DNA of 64,000 nt from Ancylobacter moscoviensis (lineage in GTDB: Bacteria; Pseudomonadota; Alphaproteobacteria; Rhizobiales; Xanthobacteraceae), in the NCBI RefSeq assembly GCF_007559435.1, contig NZ_VMBP01000001.1, positions 1,241,406 through 1,305,405 of the forward strand. Direction: 5' to 3'. A program made the position numbers and the translations under genes. The notes below the pieces were generated by a model that was given only the letters and a program-made list of their open reading frames with translations, searched no databases and was not told where the DNA came from. The number at the start of each line of letters is the position of its first letter. The first letter of the stretch is position 1. Shown one piece after another: positions 43,099-51,658 of this stretch.

Positions 43099-43784
43099 GG
43101 GGCGTCCTCGCGGGCGCCGCGCTCCAGCGCGCGCAGCAGGTCGTCATGCACCGTGCCGATGTGCTCCTCGAGGAAGGCGCAGGCCTTGGCGATCTCGCCC
43201 GCGCGGCTGAGCGTCACCAGCTCGGCATGCTCGTCCACGGCGCGCTGCATGCCGACGATGCCGGTTCCCGCCGTGTCGCTGAGCTGCACGCGCGTGTAGC
43301 GGTCGCTCGATTGCAGCAGCGACTGCACGATGGTCAGCGAGCGTGGCTGGCCGGCGCGCCCGTACAGCGCCATGTGGAAGTCGGCGTTGAGCTGCCCCCA
43401 GCGGCTCAGATCCTGCGCGGCGGTGGCCGCCACCATCTGCCGGTTCATCTCGTCGAGCCGCGCGAAGTCCGCCTCCGCGAGCGCGGGAATGGAGCGGGCG
43501 AGCAGCCGGGGCTCCAGCAGGCGGCGCAGGCCGAACACGTCGTTGATCTCGTCGAGCGAGAGCTCGGAAACGATGGCGCCCTTCTGCGGCACGATCCGCA
43601 CCAGCCCCTCGGCGTCGAGCTGGAACAGCGCCTCGCGGATGGGGATGCGGCTCACCTTGAAGGTCGCGGCGAGCGCGTCTTGCCGGAGCTGCGCGCCGGC
43701 CGGATAGGTGCCGTCGAGGATCGCCTTCCGCAGCTGGTCGAGGATGGCGGCCGAAAGGGTGCGGTGCTTGAGGAGCGGGGTCAT
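43095..43784 (-). CDS. GntR-family regulator (FCD subfamily) divergent from TRAP operon
   Basis: 229 residues. The winged helix carries Val-Ser-Arg-Ile-Pro-Ile-Arg-Glu-Ala-Leu, and the FCD domain has the conserved Asp and His positions (Asn-Ala-Asp-Phe-His, later Asp-Glu-His). ATG 43784 was chosen because an upstream extension overlaps the TRAP genes on the other strand; its ribosome-binding site is weak. It is transcribed with the imine reductase and diverges from the TRAP transporter, so it probably controls both. Confidence 0.9.
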   Translation of the reverse strand: MTPLLKHRTLSAAILDQLRKAILDGTYPAGAQLRQDALAATFKVSRIPIREALFQLDAEGLVRIVPQKGAIVSELSLDEINDVFGLRRLLEPRLLARSIPALAEADFARLDEMNRQMVAATAAQDLSRWGQLNADFHMALYGRAGQPRSLTIVQSLLQSSDRYTRVQLSDTAGTGIVGMQRAVDEHAELVTLSRAGEIAKACAFLEEHIGTVHDDLLRALERGAREDAP

Positions 43785-43883
43785 TCTGCGCGTTTCGGCC
43801 CTGCAAAAATCACGTCGGGCATATTGACGGATATAATTTATAAAATCTACGATCACGAAAAAGACAGAGGGAAAAGCGTGATC
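43785..43883. promoter_or_regulatory. Divergent promoter region between gntR and TRAP genes
   Basis: A short AT-rich patch (about 43826-43850) contains TTGACG, TATAAT and the near-palindrome ATAATTTATAAAAT within 25 bases, unlike the GC-rich surroundings. The two promoters must overlap here, which suits direct control by the GntR protein. AGAGGGA at 43866-43872 is the ribosome-binding site for the TRAP small subunit. Confidence 0.4.
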
Positions 43884-44504
43884 ATGTCGCAAGCCGACGG
43901 CCTCCCCGCCGGTGGCGGGCCCCTCCATGCGCTCACCACCGTTTCCGAGGCGCTCCTGTGGGTGGAGCGGCTCGCCATCAGTGCGCTGATGGCGCTCCTC
44001 ACCGGCCTCATCCTGCTCAACGTCGTCACGCGCTACGGCGGCATCCCGCTCTATTGGGTGGACGAGTCCGCCATCTTCACCACGGTGTGGCTCACCTTCA
44101 TCGGCGCCTCCGCCATGTCGCGGCTGCGGCTCGATTTCTCCATGACGCTGCTGACCGAGCACCTCTCCCGCGGGGCGGCGAAAGCCGTGGGCGTGCTGGC
44201 AACGCTGTGCGTGCTCGGCTTCGGCCTCGCGCTCGCGGCGATGTGCTGGGTGTGGATGGACCCCGTCGGCATCGCGAGCGCCGGTTTCGACGGGAAGGAA
44301 TATGGCGGGGCGACCTTCAACTTCCTCTACACCGAGCGCACGCAGACGCTGAACTGGCCGAGCTGGGTGGTCTATCTGGTGCTGCCTATCTTCGCGGTGG
44401 CGCTCACCGTCCATAGCGCCGCCAACCTCGCGGAGGACCTCGGTCTCTCCGGCCGGCCCGACCGCAGCGGCTTCGGCCTCGGCAGCGCCGAGGAGGTCGC
44501 CTGA
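43884..44504 (+). CDS. TRAP transporter small permease subunit (DctQ family)
   Basis: 206-residue membrane protein with four hydrophobic helices, first at about residues 30-50. The conserved stretch Tyr-Trp-Val-Asp-Glu-Ser-Ala, then Phe-Thr-Thr-Val-Trp-Leu-Thr-Phe, is typical of DctQ. ATG 43884 is annotated, but GTG 43878 sits at a better distance from AGAGGGA and would add two residues. It overlaps the large permease gene by one base. Confidence 0.9.
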   Translation: MSQADGLPAGGGPLHALTTVSEALLWVERLAISALMALLTGLILLNVVTRYGGIPLYWVDESAIFTTVWLTFIGASAMSRLRLDFSMTLLTEHLSRGAAKAVGVLATLCVLGFGLALAAMCWVWMDPVGIASAGFDGKEYGGATFNFLYTERTQTLNWPSWVVYLVLPIFAVALTVHSAANLAEDLGLSGRPDRSGFGLGSAEEVA

Positions 44505-45769
44505 TGATCACCAGCGCCGCCTTTGTCCTTACGCTGCTGATCGGGGTGCCCATCGGCATCGCCATCTGCCTCACCGGTGTCGTGTTCATCGCCGCCAGCG
44601 GCAATCCGGTGCTCTACCAGAGCTTTCCGCTGCAGATGTTCGGCAGCGTCGACAATTACGGCCTGATCGCCATTCCGCTGTTCATCCTGATCGGCGAGAT
44701 CATGAATGGCGGGGGCATCACCCGGCGCATCATCGACATGACGATGGCCTTCATCGGCGCGATGCGCGGCGGCCTCGCCTATGTGAACCTGCTGGCGAAC
44801 ATGTTCGTCTCGTCCATCCTCGGCTCGGCCACCGCGCAGGTGGCGATCATGGCGCAGCTCATGGTCCCGGAGATGGAGGCGAAGGGCTACGACAAGACCT
44901 TCGCCGCCGGCCTCACCGCCTATGCCGGCATGCTTGGCCCAATCATCCCGCCCTCGATCATGTTCGTCATGTATTCGGTGCTGGCGCAGGTGCCGGTGGG
45001 CGACATGCTGATCGCCGGCCTCGTCCCCGGCTTCGTGCTCACGGCGCTGTTCTGCATCGTCATCGCGCTGATGGGGCTGCGCTACAACTATCCGCGCGGC
45101 GAGGCGGCCAGCCTCTCGCAGCGTGTGAAGACCGTGCTCGCCTGCGCGCCGACGCTGCTCATTCCCATCGTCATCGTCGGTTCCATCCTCACCGGCCTCG
45201 CCAACCCGACCGAGTCCGCCGCCGTCGGCGCGCTGGCCTCGATCCTGATCGGCCGGTACTGGACGGGAGAGCTGCGCTTCGCCCAGCTGCCGCGCATGTT
45301 CCTGCGCGCCGGCGTCTATTCCGGCATCGTGCTGTTCCTGGTCGCGGCGGCGGGCGTGCTGTCCTGGGTGCTGGTGTTCGCCAAGATCCCGCAGGAAGTC
45401 GCGCTGTGGATCCAGTCCATCGCCAGCGGGCCGATCAGCTTCATGCTGCTGGTCAACGTCATCCTGCTCGTCATCGGCACGGTGATCGACGGCGCGCCGG
45501 GGCTGATCATGACGGTGCCGATCCTGCTGCCGATCGCCACCGAGGTCTACAACATCGACCCCGTGCAGTTCGGCGTGGTGGCGGTGGTCAACCTCGTGCT
45601 CGGCTTCCTGTCGCCGCCCGTCGGGCTCTGCTTCTTCGTCGCCGCGGCCGTCACTGGGGCCAAGCCGGGCAAGATGTTCATCGTCACCCTGCCGTTCTTC
45701 ATCGCGTCCTGCGTGCTGCTGGTGCTGCTCTCGATCTTTCCGGTGCTGTCCACCGCACTGGTCCGCTGA
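44504..45769 (+). CDS. TRAP transporter large permease subunit (DctM family)
   Basis: 421-residue polytopic membrane protein. Family motifs include Gly-Ser-Ala-Thr-Ala-Gln-Val-Ala and Leu-Gly-Pro-Ile-Ile-Pro-Pro-Ser-Ile in the first half and Leu-Ser-Pro-Pro-Val-Gly-Leu-Cys near the C terminus. Transcription continues into the binding-protein gene 43 bases downstream. The cargo is likely a hydroxyproline or related compound judged from the neighbouring catabolic genes. Confidence 0.94.
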   Translation: MITSAAFVLTLLIGVPIGIAICLTGVVFIAASGNPVLYQSFPLQMFGSVDNYGLIAIPLFILIGEIMNGGGITRRIIDMTMAFIGAMRGGLAYVNLLANMFVSSILGSATAQVAIMAQLMVPEMEAKGYDKTFAAGLTAYAGMLGPIIPPSIMFVMYSVLAQVPVGDMLIAGLVPGFVLTALFCIVIALMGLRYNYPRGEAASLSQRVKTVLACAPTLLIPIVIVGSILTGLANPTESAAVGALASILIGRYWTGELRFAQLPRMFLRAGVYSGIVLFLVAAAGVLSWVLVFAKIPQEVALWIQSIASGPISFMLLVNVILLVIGTVIDGAPGLIMTVPILLPIATEVYNIDPVQFGVVAVVNLVLGFLSPPVGLCFFVAAAVTGAKPGKMFIVTLPFFIASCVLLVLLSIFPVLSTALVR

Positions 45770-45812
45770 ACCTCCGCCAACAAGAACCTTCCGTGCCAGA
45801 GGAGAAAAACCG

Positions 45813-46805
45813 ATGCTCTCACGCCGTTCCCTGCTCACGGCCGCGGCGGCCGGTGCCGTCCTGCCGCTCGCCGCTCCCGGAGTGCTCCGCGCCCAGACGC
45901 GCGACCTGCGCCTCGGCCTGATCACCCCGCCCGGCCACCCCTGGAACAACGCCGCCCTCAAGGTGGGCGAGGTTCTGAAGGAGAAGACCGCCGGCAAGCT
46001 GACCATGACCGTCTTCCATGCCGGCCAGCTCGGCAATGAAGGCGCGATGATGCAGCAGCTGCAGACCGGCGCGCTCGACCTGGCCTTCCTGCAGGCGGCG
46101 GAGGTCGGCAACCGGGTGCCGAACGTCGCGGCCATCCTCGCGCCCTATGTCGTGCGCTCCACCGAGGCGGCGGCGAAGCTGGTGCGCCAGCCCATCGCCA
46201 TGCAGATGCTGGACCCGCTGCCGAAGGAGACCGGCACGCTCGGCCTCGGCTGGGGCATCACCTCGATCCGCGCGGTGTTCTCGGCCAAGCAGATCGACGG
46301 CCTCGCCGGGCTGAAGGGTATGAAGCTGCGCATCAACACGACGCCGGCCTTCCGCGACTTCTACCAGTTGCTCGGCGCCGCCCCCACGCCGATCCCGACT
46401 CCGCAGGTGTTCGACGCCATGGCTAACGGCCAGGTGGACGGGCTGGAGGCGGACCTCGACTTCTCCTGGAACCAGCGCTTCGACAAGGTGTCGAAGGTGA
46501 TGATGCGCATGGACGCGGTGTTCATGCCGATGATTGCGCTGGCCTCCGGCCGCGCCTGGCAGTCGCTCCCCGAGGAGGACCGCAAGCTGATCGCCGAGGC
46601 GACCAAGGCGGCGCTCGACGTGCAGGTCGACGAGACGGTGGCGAACGCGCCGAAGATCATCAAGGACTTCGAGGGCACCGGCATCAAGATGGTGGTGCCG
46701 CCGGCGGCGGACTCGGCGCCGATCATCGCCGAGTATGACAAGATCTGGGTGCCCAAGGCGCCCATCCTGCCGGAGCTGCGCAAGGTCGGCGCGACGCTCG
46801 GCTGA
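45813..46805 (+). CDS. TRAP transporter solute-binding protein (DctP family)
   Basis: 330 residues with a twin-arginine signal (Leu-Ser-Arg-Arg-Ser-Leu-Leu) and cleavage near Leu-Arg-Ala-Gln at about residue 28. The mature domain begins with Leu-Arg-Leu-Gly-Leu-Ile-Thr-Pro-Pro-Gly-His-Pro-Trp. The conserved ligand-carboxylate arginine is likely in Met-Lys-Leu-Arg-Ile-Asn-Thr. It ends ahead of a strong hairpin terminator shared with the convergent racemase-family gene. Confidence 0.93.
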   Translation: MLSRRSLLTAAAAGAVLPLAAPGVLRAQTRDLRLGLITPPGHPWNNAALKVGEVLKEKTAGKLTMTVFHAGQLGNEGAMMQQLQTGALDLAFLQAAEVGNRVPNVAAILAPYVVRSTEAAAKLVRQPIAMQMLDPLPKETGTLGLGWGITSIRAVFSAKQIDGLAGLKGMKLRINTTPAFRDFYQLLGAAPTPIPTPQVFDAMANGQVDGLEADLDFSWNQRFDKVSKVMMRMDAVFMPMIALASGRAWQSLPEEDRKLIAEATKAALDVQVDETVANAPKIIKDFEGTGIKMVVPPAADSAPIIAEYDKIWVPKAPILPELRKVGATLG

Positions 46806-46830
46806 GCGCTGTCTCATCCCTGAAGATGCG

Positions 46831-46855
46831 AGAGGCGCCCGTCGGGCGCCTCTTT
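46831..46855. terminator. Bidirectional hairpin terminator between convergent genes
   Basis: AGAGGCGCCC (46831-46840) and GGGCGCCTCT (46844-46853) form a perfect 10-bp stem with loop GTC. The T-tail is short (TTC on the plus strand). It lies between the stops of the TRAP binding-protein gene and the proline-racemase-family gene, where a terminator is expected for both directions. Confidence 0.65.
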
Positions 46856-46868
46856 CATGTGGGAGGTC

Positions 46869-47906
46869 TCAATCCTGCTTCCACACCGGCCAGGTGTCGG
46901 AGAGTCGGTAGCCGGTCGGCCAGGGATCCTCCGGGTCGAGCATGAGCTGGGCGGTGTGCGTCACCCAGGCGCGGCCCATGATGGAGGGGAAGATCGCCGG
47001 GCGGCCGCCGACCGTGGTCTCGCCCTCGATCCGGCACTCGAAGCGGGAATCGATGATGGAACGGCCGATGAAGGTCTCGCCCACCTTCAGCCGGCTCTTG
47101 GCGTGCAGCACCGCCATGCGCGCCGAACAGCCGGTGCCGGTGGGCGAACGGTCGATCTTGCCGGGGCGGATGGCGACCGCGTTGGCGCCCGACTTCACGC
47201 CGTTCTCCTCGATCACCGGCGCGGCGAACTGGCAGAAGGAAATGTGGTTCCAGTCGGCATTCTCGGGGTGCAGGAAGCCGAGCTGGCGGTTGGCCGCCTT
47301 GACGATCTTCATGCCGGTCTCGGCAAGGTCCTTCGCCTCGTCCGGGCGGATGGAAAAGCCGAGCGCATGGGCGTCGACGATGCAGAAGCTGTCGCCGCCA
47401 TAGGCGGTGTCGACGGTCAGCGTGCCGAGGCCCTCCACTTCCAGCTTGGCGTCGAGCTTGTCGGCGAAGGAGGGGTGGTTGCGCACCTTGATGCGTTCGG
47501 CCTTGCCGTTCCGGCAATAGGCGGTGGCCTCGATCAGCCCGCCCGGGGCCTCCAGCACCATATGCGTCTCGGGCTCGACCATCGGCACGATGCCGGTGTC
47601 GAGCAGCACGGTGGAGACGCAGATGGAGTTGGAGCCGGACATGGGCGGGGTGTCCTCCGGCTCCATGATGATCCAGGCGGCGACGGCGCGCGGGTCCTTC
47701 GGCGGCACCAGTAGGTTCACATGACGGAAGACGCCCCCGCGCGGCTCCTGAAGGACGAAGTTGCGCAGCGTGTTGTCGCTCGCGATGAAGCGCGACTGCG
47801 CCCACACCGTCTCGCCCGGGGGCGGGGCGACCCCACCGACGATGACGTCGCCGACCTCGCCCTCGGCGTGGCAGCCGACGACATGGATGACCTTGGATGA
47901 GCGCAT
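46869..47906 (-). CDS. Proline racemase-family protein, probable trans-3-hydroxy-L-proline dehydratase
   Basis: 345 residues of the proline racemase superfamily. Racemases and epimerases have two catalytic Cys. Here the first position is Ser90 (Pro-Met-Ser-Gly-Ser-Asn) and the second is Thr256 (Ser-Pro-Thr-Gly-Thr-Gly), with Cys260 nearby. Loss of the second Cys to Thr is the mark of trans-3-hydroxyproline dehydratase, in which one base and no acid partner removes water. Ser in place of the first Cys as well is unusual to me. The product, pyrroline-2-carboxylate, would be reduced by the Ldh-family enzyme at 42067. It ends at the shared terminator. Confidence 0.85.
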   Translation of the reverse strand: MRSSKVIHVVGCHAEGEVGDVIVGGVAPPPGETVWAQSRFIASDNTLRNFVLQEPRGGVFRHVNLLVPPKDPRAVAAWIIMEPEDTPPMSGSNSICVSTVLLDTGIVPMVEPETHMVLEAPGGLIEATAYCRNGKAERIKVRNHPSFADKLDAKLEVEGLGTLTVDTAYGGDSFCIVDAHALGFSIRPDEAKDLAETGMKIVKAANRQLGFLHPENADWNHISFCQFAAPVIEENGVKSGANAVAIRPGKIDRSPTGTGCSARMAVLHAKSRLKVGETFIGRSIIDSRFECRIEGETTVGGRPAIFPSIMGRAWVTHTAQLMLDPEDPWPTGYRLSDTWPVWKQD

Positions 47907-47941
47907 GGGGGCCTCCGGTGGGTTCTATCCGCCGTCTGGTC

Positions 47942-48028
47942 GTCATGGCCGGGCTTGACCCGACCATCCACGTCTTCTGCTGCGGAGGAAGAAAGGCGTG
48001 GATCCCCGGGCCAAGCCCGGGGATGACG
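47942..48028. repeat. Mosaic palindromic intergenic repeat, copy 1
   Basis: Two arms of about 31 bases in inverted orientation: 47942-47972 (starting GTCATGGCCGGGCTTG) and 47997-48028 (ending AAGCCCGGGGATGACG). Each arm is itself partly palindromic around the GGGCTTG/CAAGCCC core. Related units lie at 49165-49244 and 54711-54792. Such GTCATGGCCGGGCTTGTCCCGGCC-type units are common between genes in Rhizobiales genomes (general knowledge). Confidence 0.65.
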
Positions 48029-48039
48029 TCGTTAGGTGT

Positions 48040-49143
48040 TCAGCCGATCACCACCACCGGGTTACCCAGCACGTCGAAGATCGGCTCGATGCCCAGCCCC
48101 GGCGCGTCCGAGGCGGTCATGAAGCCGTTGACGCGCTTGGGCGCGCCCGTGGCGATGTCCACCGTGCCGTAGCTGTTGAAGTCGGTCGCCGAGAAGGCGA
48201 ACTCCTCCGGCGTCGAGCGGGCGAGATGGGCGATGGTGGCGGTGACGATGTCGCCGCCCCACGTGTCCTCGATGGTCATCGGCGTGCCGGAGGCGACGCA
48301 GATGTCGCGCATCAGCCGCGCCTTGGTCAGACCGCCGACCTTGGAGATCTTCAGGTTGATGATGTCCATCGCGTCGTCGGCCAGCGCGCGCTGGAGGCTC
48401 GCCACGCCGTCGATCACCTCGTCGAGGACGAAGGGGCGCGCGGTGCGCCGGCGCACCGAGACGCATTCCTCATAGGTGGGGCAGGGCTGCTCGATATAGA
48501 CGTCGAGATCGGCGACGCTGGCGGCGATGCGCGCGGCTTCCGCCCGCGTCCAGCCCGTATTGGCGTCGGCGACAAGGATGTCACCTGCGTCCAGAATGTT
48601 GCGGGTGGCGCGGATGCGGTCGATGTCCTGATCTGCGTCGCCGCCGACCTTGAGCTGGAACTTGGTGTAGCCCTCGGCCTTATAGCCGGCGATCTTCTTC
48701 GCCATCACCTCGGGCGCCTCCTGCGAGATGGCGCGGTAGAGAGCGACCTTCTCCTGTGCGGCGCCGCCGAGCAGCTTGTAGACCGGCAGGCCCGAGACCT
48801 TGCCGAGGATGTCCCAGCAGGCGATGTCGATCGGCGCTTTCACGTAAGGATGGCCGCGCAGCACCGAATCCATGTGGCGGTTGAGGACGTTGAGGTCGGT
48901 CGGGTCGAGGCCGATGACCTTGGGGCCGATTTCCTCGAGGCCCGCGCGCACGCCATGCGCATAGGCGGGCAGATAGGCCGAGCCGAGCGGGCAGCATTCG
49001 GCATAGCCGGTGATGCCGGCATCGGTCTCCACCGCGACGACGGTGGAATCGAACACCTCGATGAAATTGCCGTTCGACCAGTTGTAGCGGCCTTCCCTGA
49101 GCGGCAGGCCGACCTTCCACGCCTTGATGCCGGTGATCTTCAT
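48040..49143 (-). CDS. Enolase-superfamily dehydratase, probable cis-3-hydroxy-L-proline dehydratase
   Basis: 367 residues of the mandelate racemase/muconate-lactonising group. Base motif Lys-Phe-Gln-Leu-Lys, metal ligands in Asp-Ala-Asn-Thr-Gly-Trp and Ile-Glu-Gln-Pro, then Leu-Asp-Glu-Val and Lys-Ile-Ser-Lys-Val-Gly-Gly are present. The N terminus (Gly-Arg-Tyr-Asn-Trp-Ser-Asn-Gly-Asn) and Glu-Cys-Cys-Pro-Leu-Gly resemble the known cis-3-hydroxyproline dehydratase rather than the 4-hydroxyproline betaine epimerase. The neighbours are hydroxyproline genes. ATG 49143 was chosen; the upstream extension reads through repeat DNA. Confidence 0.85.
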   Translation of the reverse strand: MKITGIKAWKVGLPLREGRYNWSNGNFIEVFDSTVVAVETDAGITGYAECCPLGSAYLPAYAHGVRAGLEEIGPKVIGLDPTDLNVLNRHMDSVLRGHPYVKAPIDIACWDILGKVSGLPVYKLLGGAAQEKVALYRAISQEAPEVMAKKIAGYKAEGYTKFQLKVGGDADQDIDRIRATRNILDAGDILVADANTGWTRAEAARIAASVADLDVYIEQPCPTYEECVSVRRRTARPFVLDEVIDGVASLQRALADDAMDIINLKISKVGGLTKARLMRDICVASGTPMTIEDTWGGDIVTATIAHLARSTPEEFAFSATDFNSYGTVDIATGAPKRVNGFMTASDAPGLGIEPIFDVLGNPVVVIG

Positions 49144-49164
49144 GTGCGTCACATCCGTTGTCTC

Positions 49165-49244
49165 GACGTCATCCCGGGCTCGTCCCGGGGGTGACGTCTT
49201 TCGAGGCCAATTCGTGGATGGCCGGAACAAGTCCGGCCATGACG
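49165..49244. repeat. Mosaic palindromic intergenic repeat, copy 2
   Basis: Arms at 49165-49198 (starting GACGTCATCCCGGGCTCG) and 49213-49244 (ending AAGTCCGGCCATGACG). It has the same parts as the copy at 47942-48028 but in the opposite order. It fills the space between the epimerase and the cis-3-hydroxyproline dehydratase genes. Confidence 0.65.
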
Positions 49245-49254
49245 AAAGAAGGAT

Positions 49255-50256
49255 TCACACCACCACGAAGCCGTGCGCGAAGGGGTCGCGGTCGTCGATG
49301 AAGATGGTGTTGTAGCCGGTCATGCGCGCCCAGCCGCCGATGGAGGGGATGATCGCGTCGCGATCTCCCACCTTCACCGCCGCTTCGACGCGGCCCTTGA
49401 ACAGCGAGCCGATGATGCTCTCGTGCACGAAGTCGTCGCCGACCTTGAGCTTGCCGAGGGCGGCGAGCTGCGCCATGCGCGAGGAGGTGCCGGTGCCGCA
49501 GGGCGAGCGGTCGATGGCCTTGTCGCCGTAGAACACGGCGTTGCGCGCATGCGCCTCCGGGTGCTGCGCCACGCCCGTCCAGAGGATGTGCGACAGGCCG
49601 CGGATTTCCGGTTTCTCCGGATGCACGAACTCGTATTTCGCGTTCAGCGCCTTGCGCAGCGCCGGGCTCATACCGACCAGTTCGCCGGCGGTGAAGTCCG
49701 CCATGTCGCGGAACCGCTCCTGCGGCTCGACGATGGCGTAGAAATTGCCGCCATAGGCGACGTCCACCGTCACCTCGCCGAGGCCCGGGCATTCGGCGGT
49801 GAGGCCGCGCGCATAGAGGAAGGCGGGCACGTTGGTGATGCGCACCTCCTCCACATACTGGCCTTCCTGCCGGTACTCGGCCTTCACCACGCCGGCCGGC
49901 GTGTCGAGCATCAGCACGCCCGGCGTCTTCGGCGTCACGAGCCCGTGCTCGATGGCCATGGTCACCGTGCCGATGGTGCCGTGGCCGCACATGGGCAGGC
50001 AGCCGGAGGTCTCGATGAACAGGATGGCGACGTCGCAGTCCGGCCGGGTCGGCGGATAGAGGATCGAGCCCGACATCATGTCGTGGCCGCGCGGCTCGAA
50101 CATGAGGCCGGTGCGGATCCAGTCGTACTCTTTGAGGAAATGGGCGCGCTTCTCGATCATGTTCGCGCCCTGGAGGTTCGGCCCGCCGCCGGCCACCAGC
50201 CGCACGGGGTTGCCGCAGGTGTGGCCGTCTATGCAGAAGAAGCTGTGTCGCGCCAT
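49255..50256 (-). CDS. 4-hydroxyproline epimerase (proline racemase family)
   Basis: 333 residues with both catalytic cysteines: Cys90 in Pro-Met-Cys-Gly-His-Gly and Cys253 in Ser-Pro-Cys-Gly-Thr-Gly. This fits 4-hydroxyproline 2-epimerase, which turns trans-4-hydroxy-L-proline into cis-4-hydroxy-D-proline. The next genes in the same direction upstream encode the D-amino acid dehydrogenase and the deaminase that act after it, so proline racemase is less likely. It lies 12 bases from the dehydrogenase gene. Confidence 0.9.
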   Translation of the reverse strand: MARHSFFCIDGHTCGNPVRLVAGGGPNLQGANMIEKRAHFLKEYDWIRTGLMFEPRGHDMMSGSILYPPTRPDCDVAILFIETSGCLPMCGHGTIGTVTMAIEHGLVTPKTPGVLMLDTPAGVVKAEYRQEGQYVEEVRITNVPAFLYARGLTAECPGLGEVTVDVAYGGNFYAIVEPQERFRDMADFTAGELVGMSPALRKALNAKYEFVHPEKPEIRGLSHILWTGVAQHPEAHARNAVFYGDKAIDRSPCGTGTSSRMAQLAALGKLKVGDDFVHESIIGSLFKGRVEAAVKVGDRDAIIPSIGGWARMTGYNTIFIDDRDPFAHGFVVV

Positions 50257-50268
50257 GGGATGAACTCG

Positions 50269-51522
50269 TCAGAAGCGGTCGGGGCGGAAGGGATCGAGCG
50301 GAATGGAGGGCGTGCGGCCGGCCGCGAGGTCGGCCACCAGCCGGCCGGTGGCGGCGCTCTGGGTCAGGCCGAGATGGCCGTGGCCGAAAGCGTAGAACAC
50401 GCGGGGGGAGGCGCTGGAGGTGCCGATGACCGGCAGCGAATCCGGCAGCGAGGGACGGTAGCCCATCCACTGCTCGCCGCCCTCTGTCCGCAGCCCCGGC
50501 AGGAAGGCGGCGGCCTTGGTCAGCATGGCCTCGGAGCGCTTGAAGTTCGGCGGCAGCTTGAGCCCGCCGAGCTCCACCGCGCCGCCGACGCGGATGCCGG
50601 TGGAGAGCGGCGTGACGACGAAGCCGTGGCCGCCGAAGGTGAGCTGGCGGTTGAGCGCGAAGGCGCCGGGCGGCAGCGTGGTGTTGTAGCCGCGCTCGGT
50701 CTCCAGCGGGATGGCGTCGCCGAGAGCGGCGGCGAGCGGGCGCGACCAGGCGCCGCCGGCCAGGACGACACGGTCGGCCTCCAGCGTCTCGCCGCCAGCA
50801 AGGCGCAGGCGCACGCCGCCCTCACACGGCTCGATGGCGGCGACCTCGCCATGGGTCAGCGCCGCGCCGCGCGCCATCACCGCGCGGAACAGAGCGAGGG
50901 CGAAATGATAGGGATCGTCCACCGTCTGCCAGTGCGGGGTGAAGGTGCCGGCGACGAAGCGGGGCGACAGGCCGGGCTGCAGCTCGGCGAGCCGCGCGCC
51001 GCGCACATGCTCGAAGACGATGCCTTCGCGGGCGCGCGCGTCCCAGCCGGGCTGGGAGGCGGCGAGTTCGGCCTCGCTCTCATAGAGCTGGAGATTGCCG
51101 TCGCGGCGCACATGGCCGCCGAGGTCGGCCTCCGCGACCATCGCCTCCATGGCGCGGGCCGCGAGGCGCATCAGGTTGCCCTGGGCCTCGATGGAGTGGC
51201 GGTAGCGGTCGGGCAGGCTGGCGCGCCAGAAGCGCAGGAGCCAGGGCGCGATGCGCGGCAGGTAGGAGGGCGGGATGGCGAGCGGCCCGAGCGGGTCGAG
51301 CAGCCATTTCGGCGCCTTGCGCAGGATGCCGGGCGAGGCCAGCGGCAGGATGTCGGTGAAGGCGAAGGCTCCGGCATTGCCGAAGCTGGCGCCTTCCGCC
51401 ACGCCGCCCCGCTCGACGAGCCGGACGCGGTGGCCCCCGGTGGCGAGATGGACGGCGGTGGCGAGCCCGACGATGCCCGCGCCGATGACGACGGTTTCAT
51501 CCCGGGCGATCTGGTCGGTCAT
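50269..51522 (-). CDS. FAD-dependent D-amino acid dehydrogenase, probable D-hydroxyproline dehydrogenase
   Basis: 417-residue flavoprotein of the DadA type. The FAD motif Gly-Ala-Gly-Ile-Val-Gly begins near residue 14, followed by Glu-Gly-Ala-Ser-Phe-Gly-Asn-Ala-Gly. Late family segments are Gly-Tyr-Arg-Pro-Ser-Leu-Pro-Asp-Ser-Leu-Pro and Gly-His-Gly-His-Leu-Gly-Leu-Thr. It would oxidise cis-4-hydroxy-D-proline to pyrroline-4-hydroxy-2-carboxylate. It sits between the epimerase and deaminase genes, in pathway order. Confidence 0.9.
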   Translation of the reverse strand: MTDQIARDETVVIGAGIVGLATAVHLATGGHRVRLVERGGVAEGASFGNAGAFAFTDILPLASPGILRKAPKWLLDPLGPLAIPPSYLPRIAPWLLRFWRASLPDRYRHSIEAQGNLMRLAARAMEAMVAEADLGGHVRRDGNLQLYESEAELAASQPGWDARAREGIVFEHVRGARLAELQPGLSPRFVAGTFTPHWQTVDDPYHFALALFRAVMARGAALTHGEVAAIEPCEGGVRLRLAGGETLEADRVVLAGGAWSRPLAAALGDAIPLETERGYNTTLPPGAFALNRQLTFGGHGFVVTPLSTGIRVGGAVELGGLKLPPNFKRSEAMLTKAAAFLPGLRTEGGEQWMGYRPSLPDSLPVIGTSSASPRVFYAFGHGHLGLTQSAATGRLVADLAAGRTPSIPLDPFRPDRF

Positions 51523-51608
51523 GTTGTCCTGCTCAGGCGGGAAGGCAGCCCTTGCGGGCGGGATCGCGGCCGGTCGCCTGTCGGTTGAAGGGGCGGCCTG
51601 TCATGCGT

Positions 51609-51634
51609 GTCTCCGGAGCCGTGGCTCCGGAGAC
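51609..51634. other. Perfect 11-bp hairpin between deaminase and dehydrogenase genes
   Basis: GTCTCCGGAGC (51609-51619) and GCTCCGGAGAC (51624-51634) pair without mismatch around loop CGTG. It lies 25 bases past the deaminase stop in the leftward direction and has no T-run. It may act as a stabilising or processing hairpin within the hydroxyproline transcript. Confidence 0.55.
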
Positions 51635-51658
51635 GGGGGTGTCGGCAAAGAGATCGGC

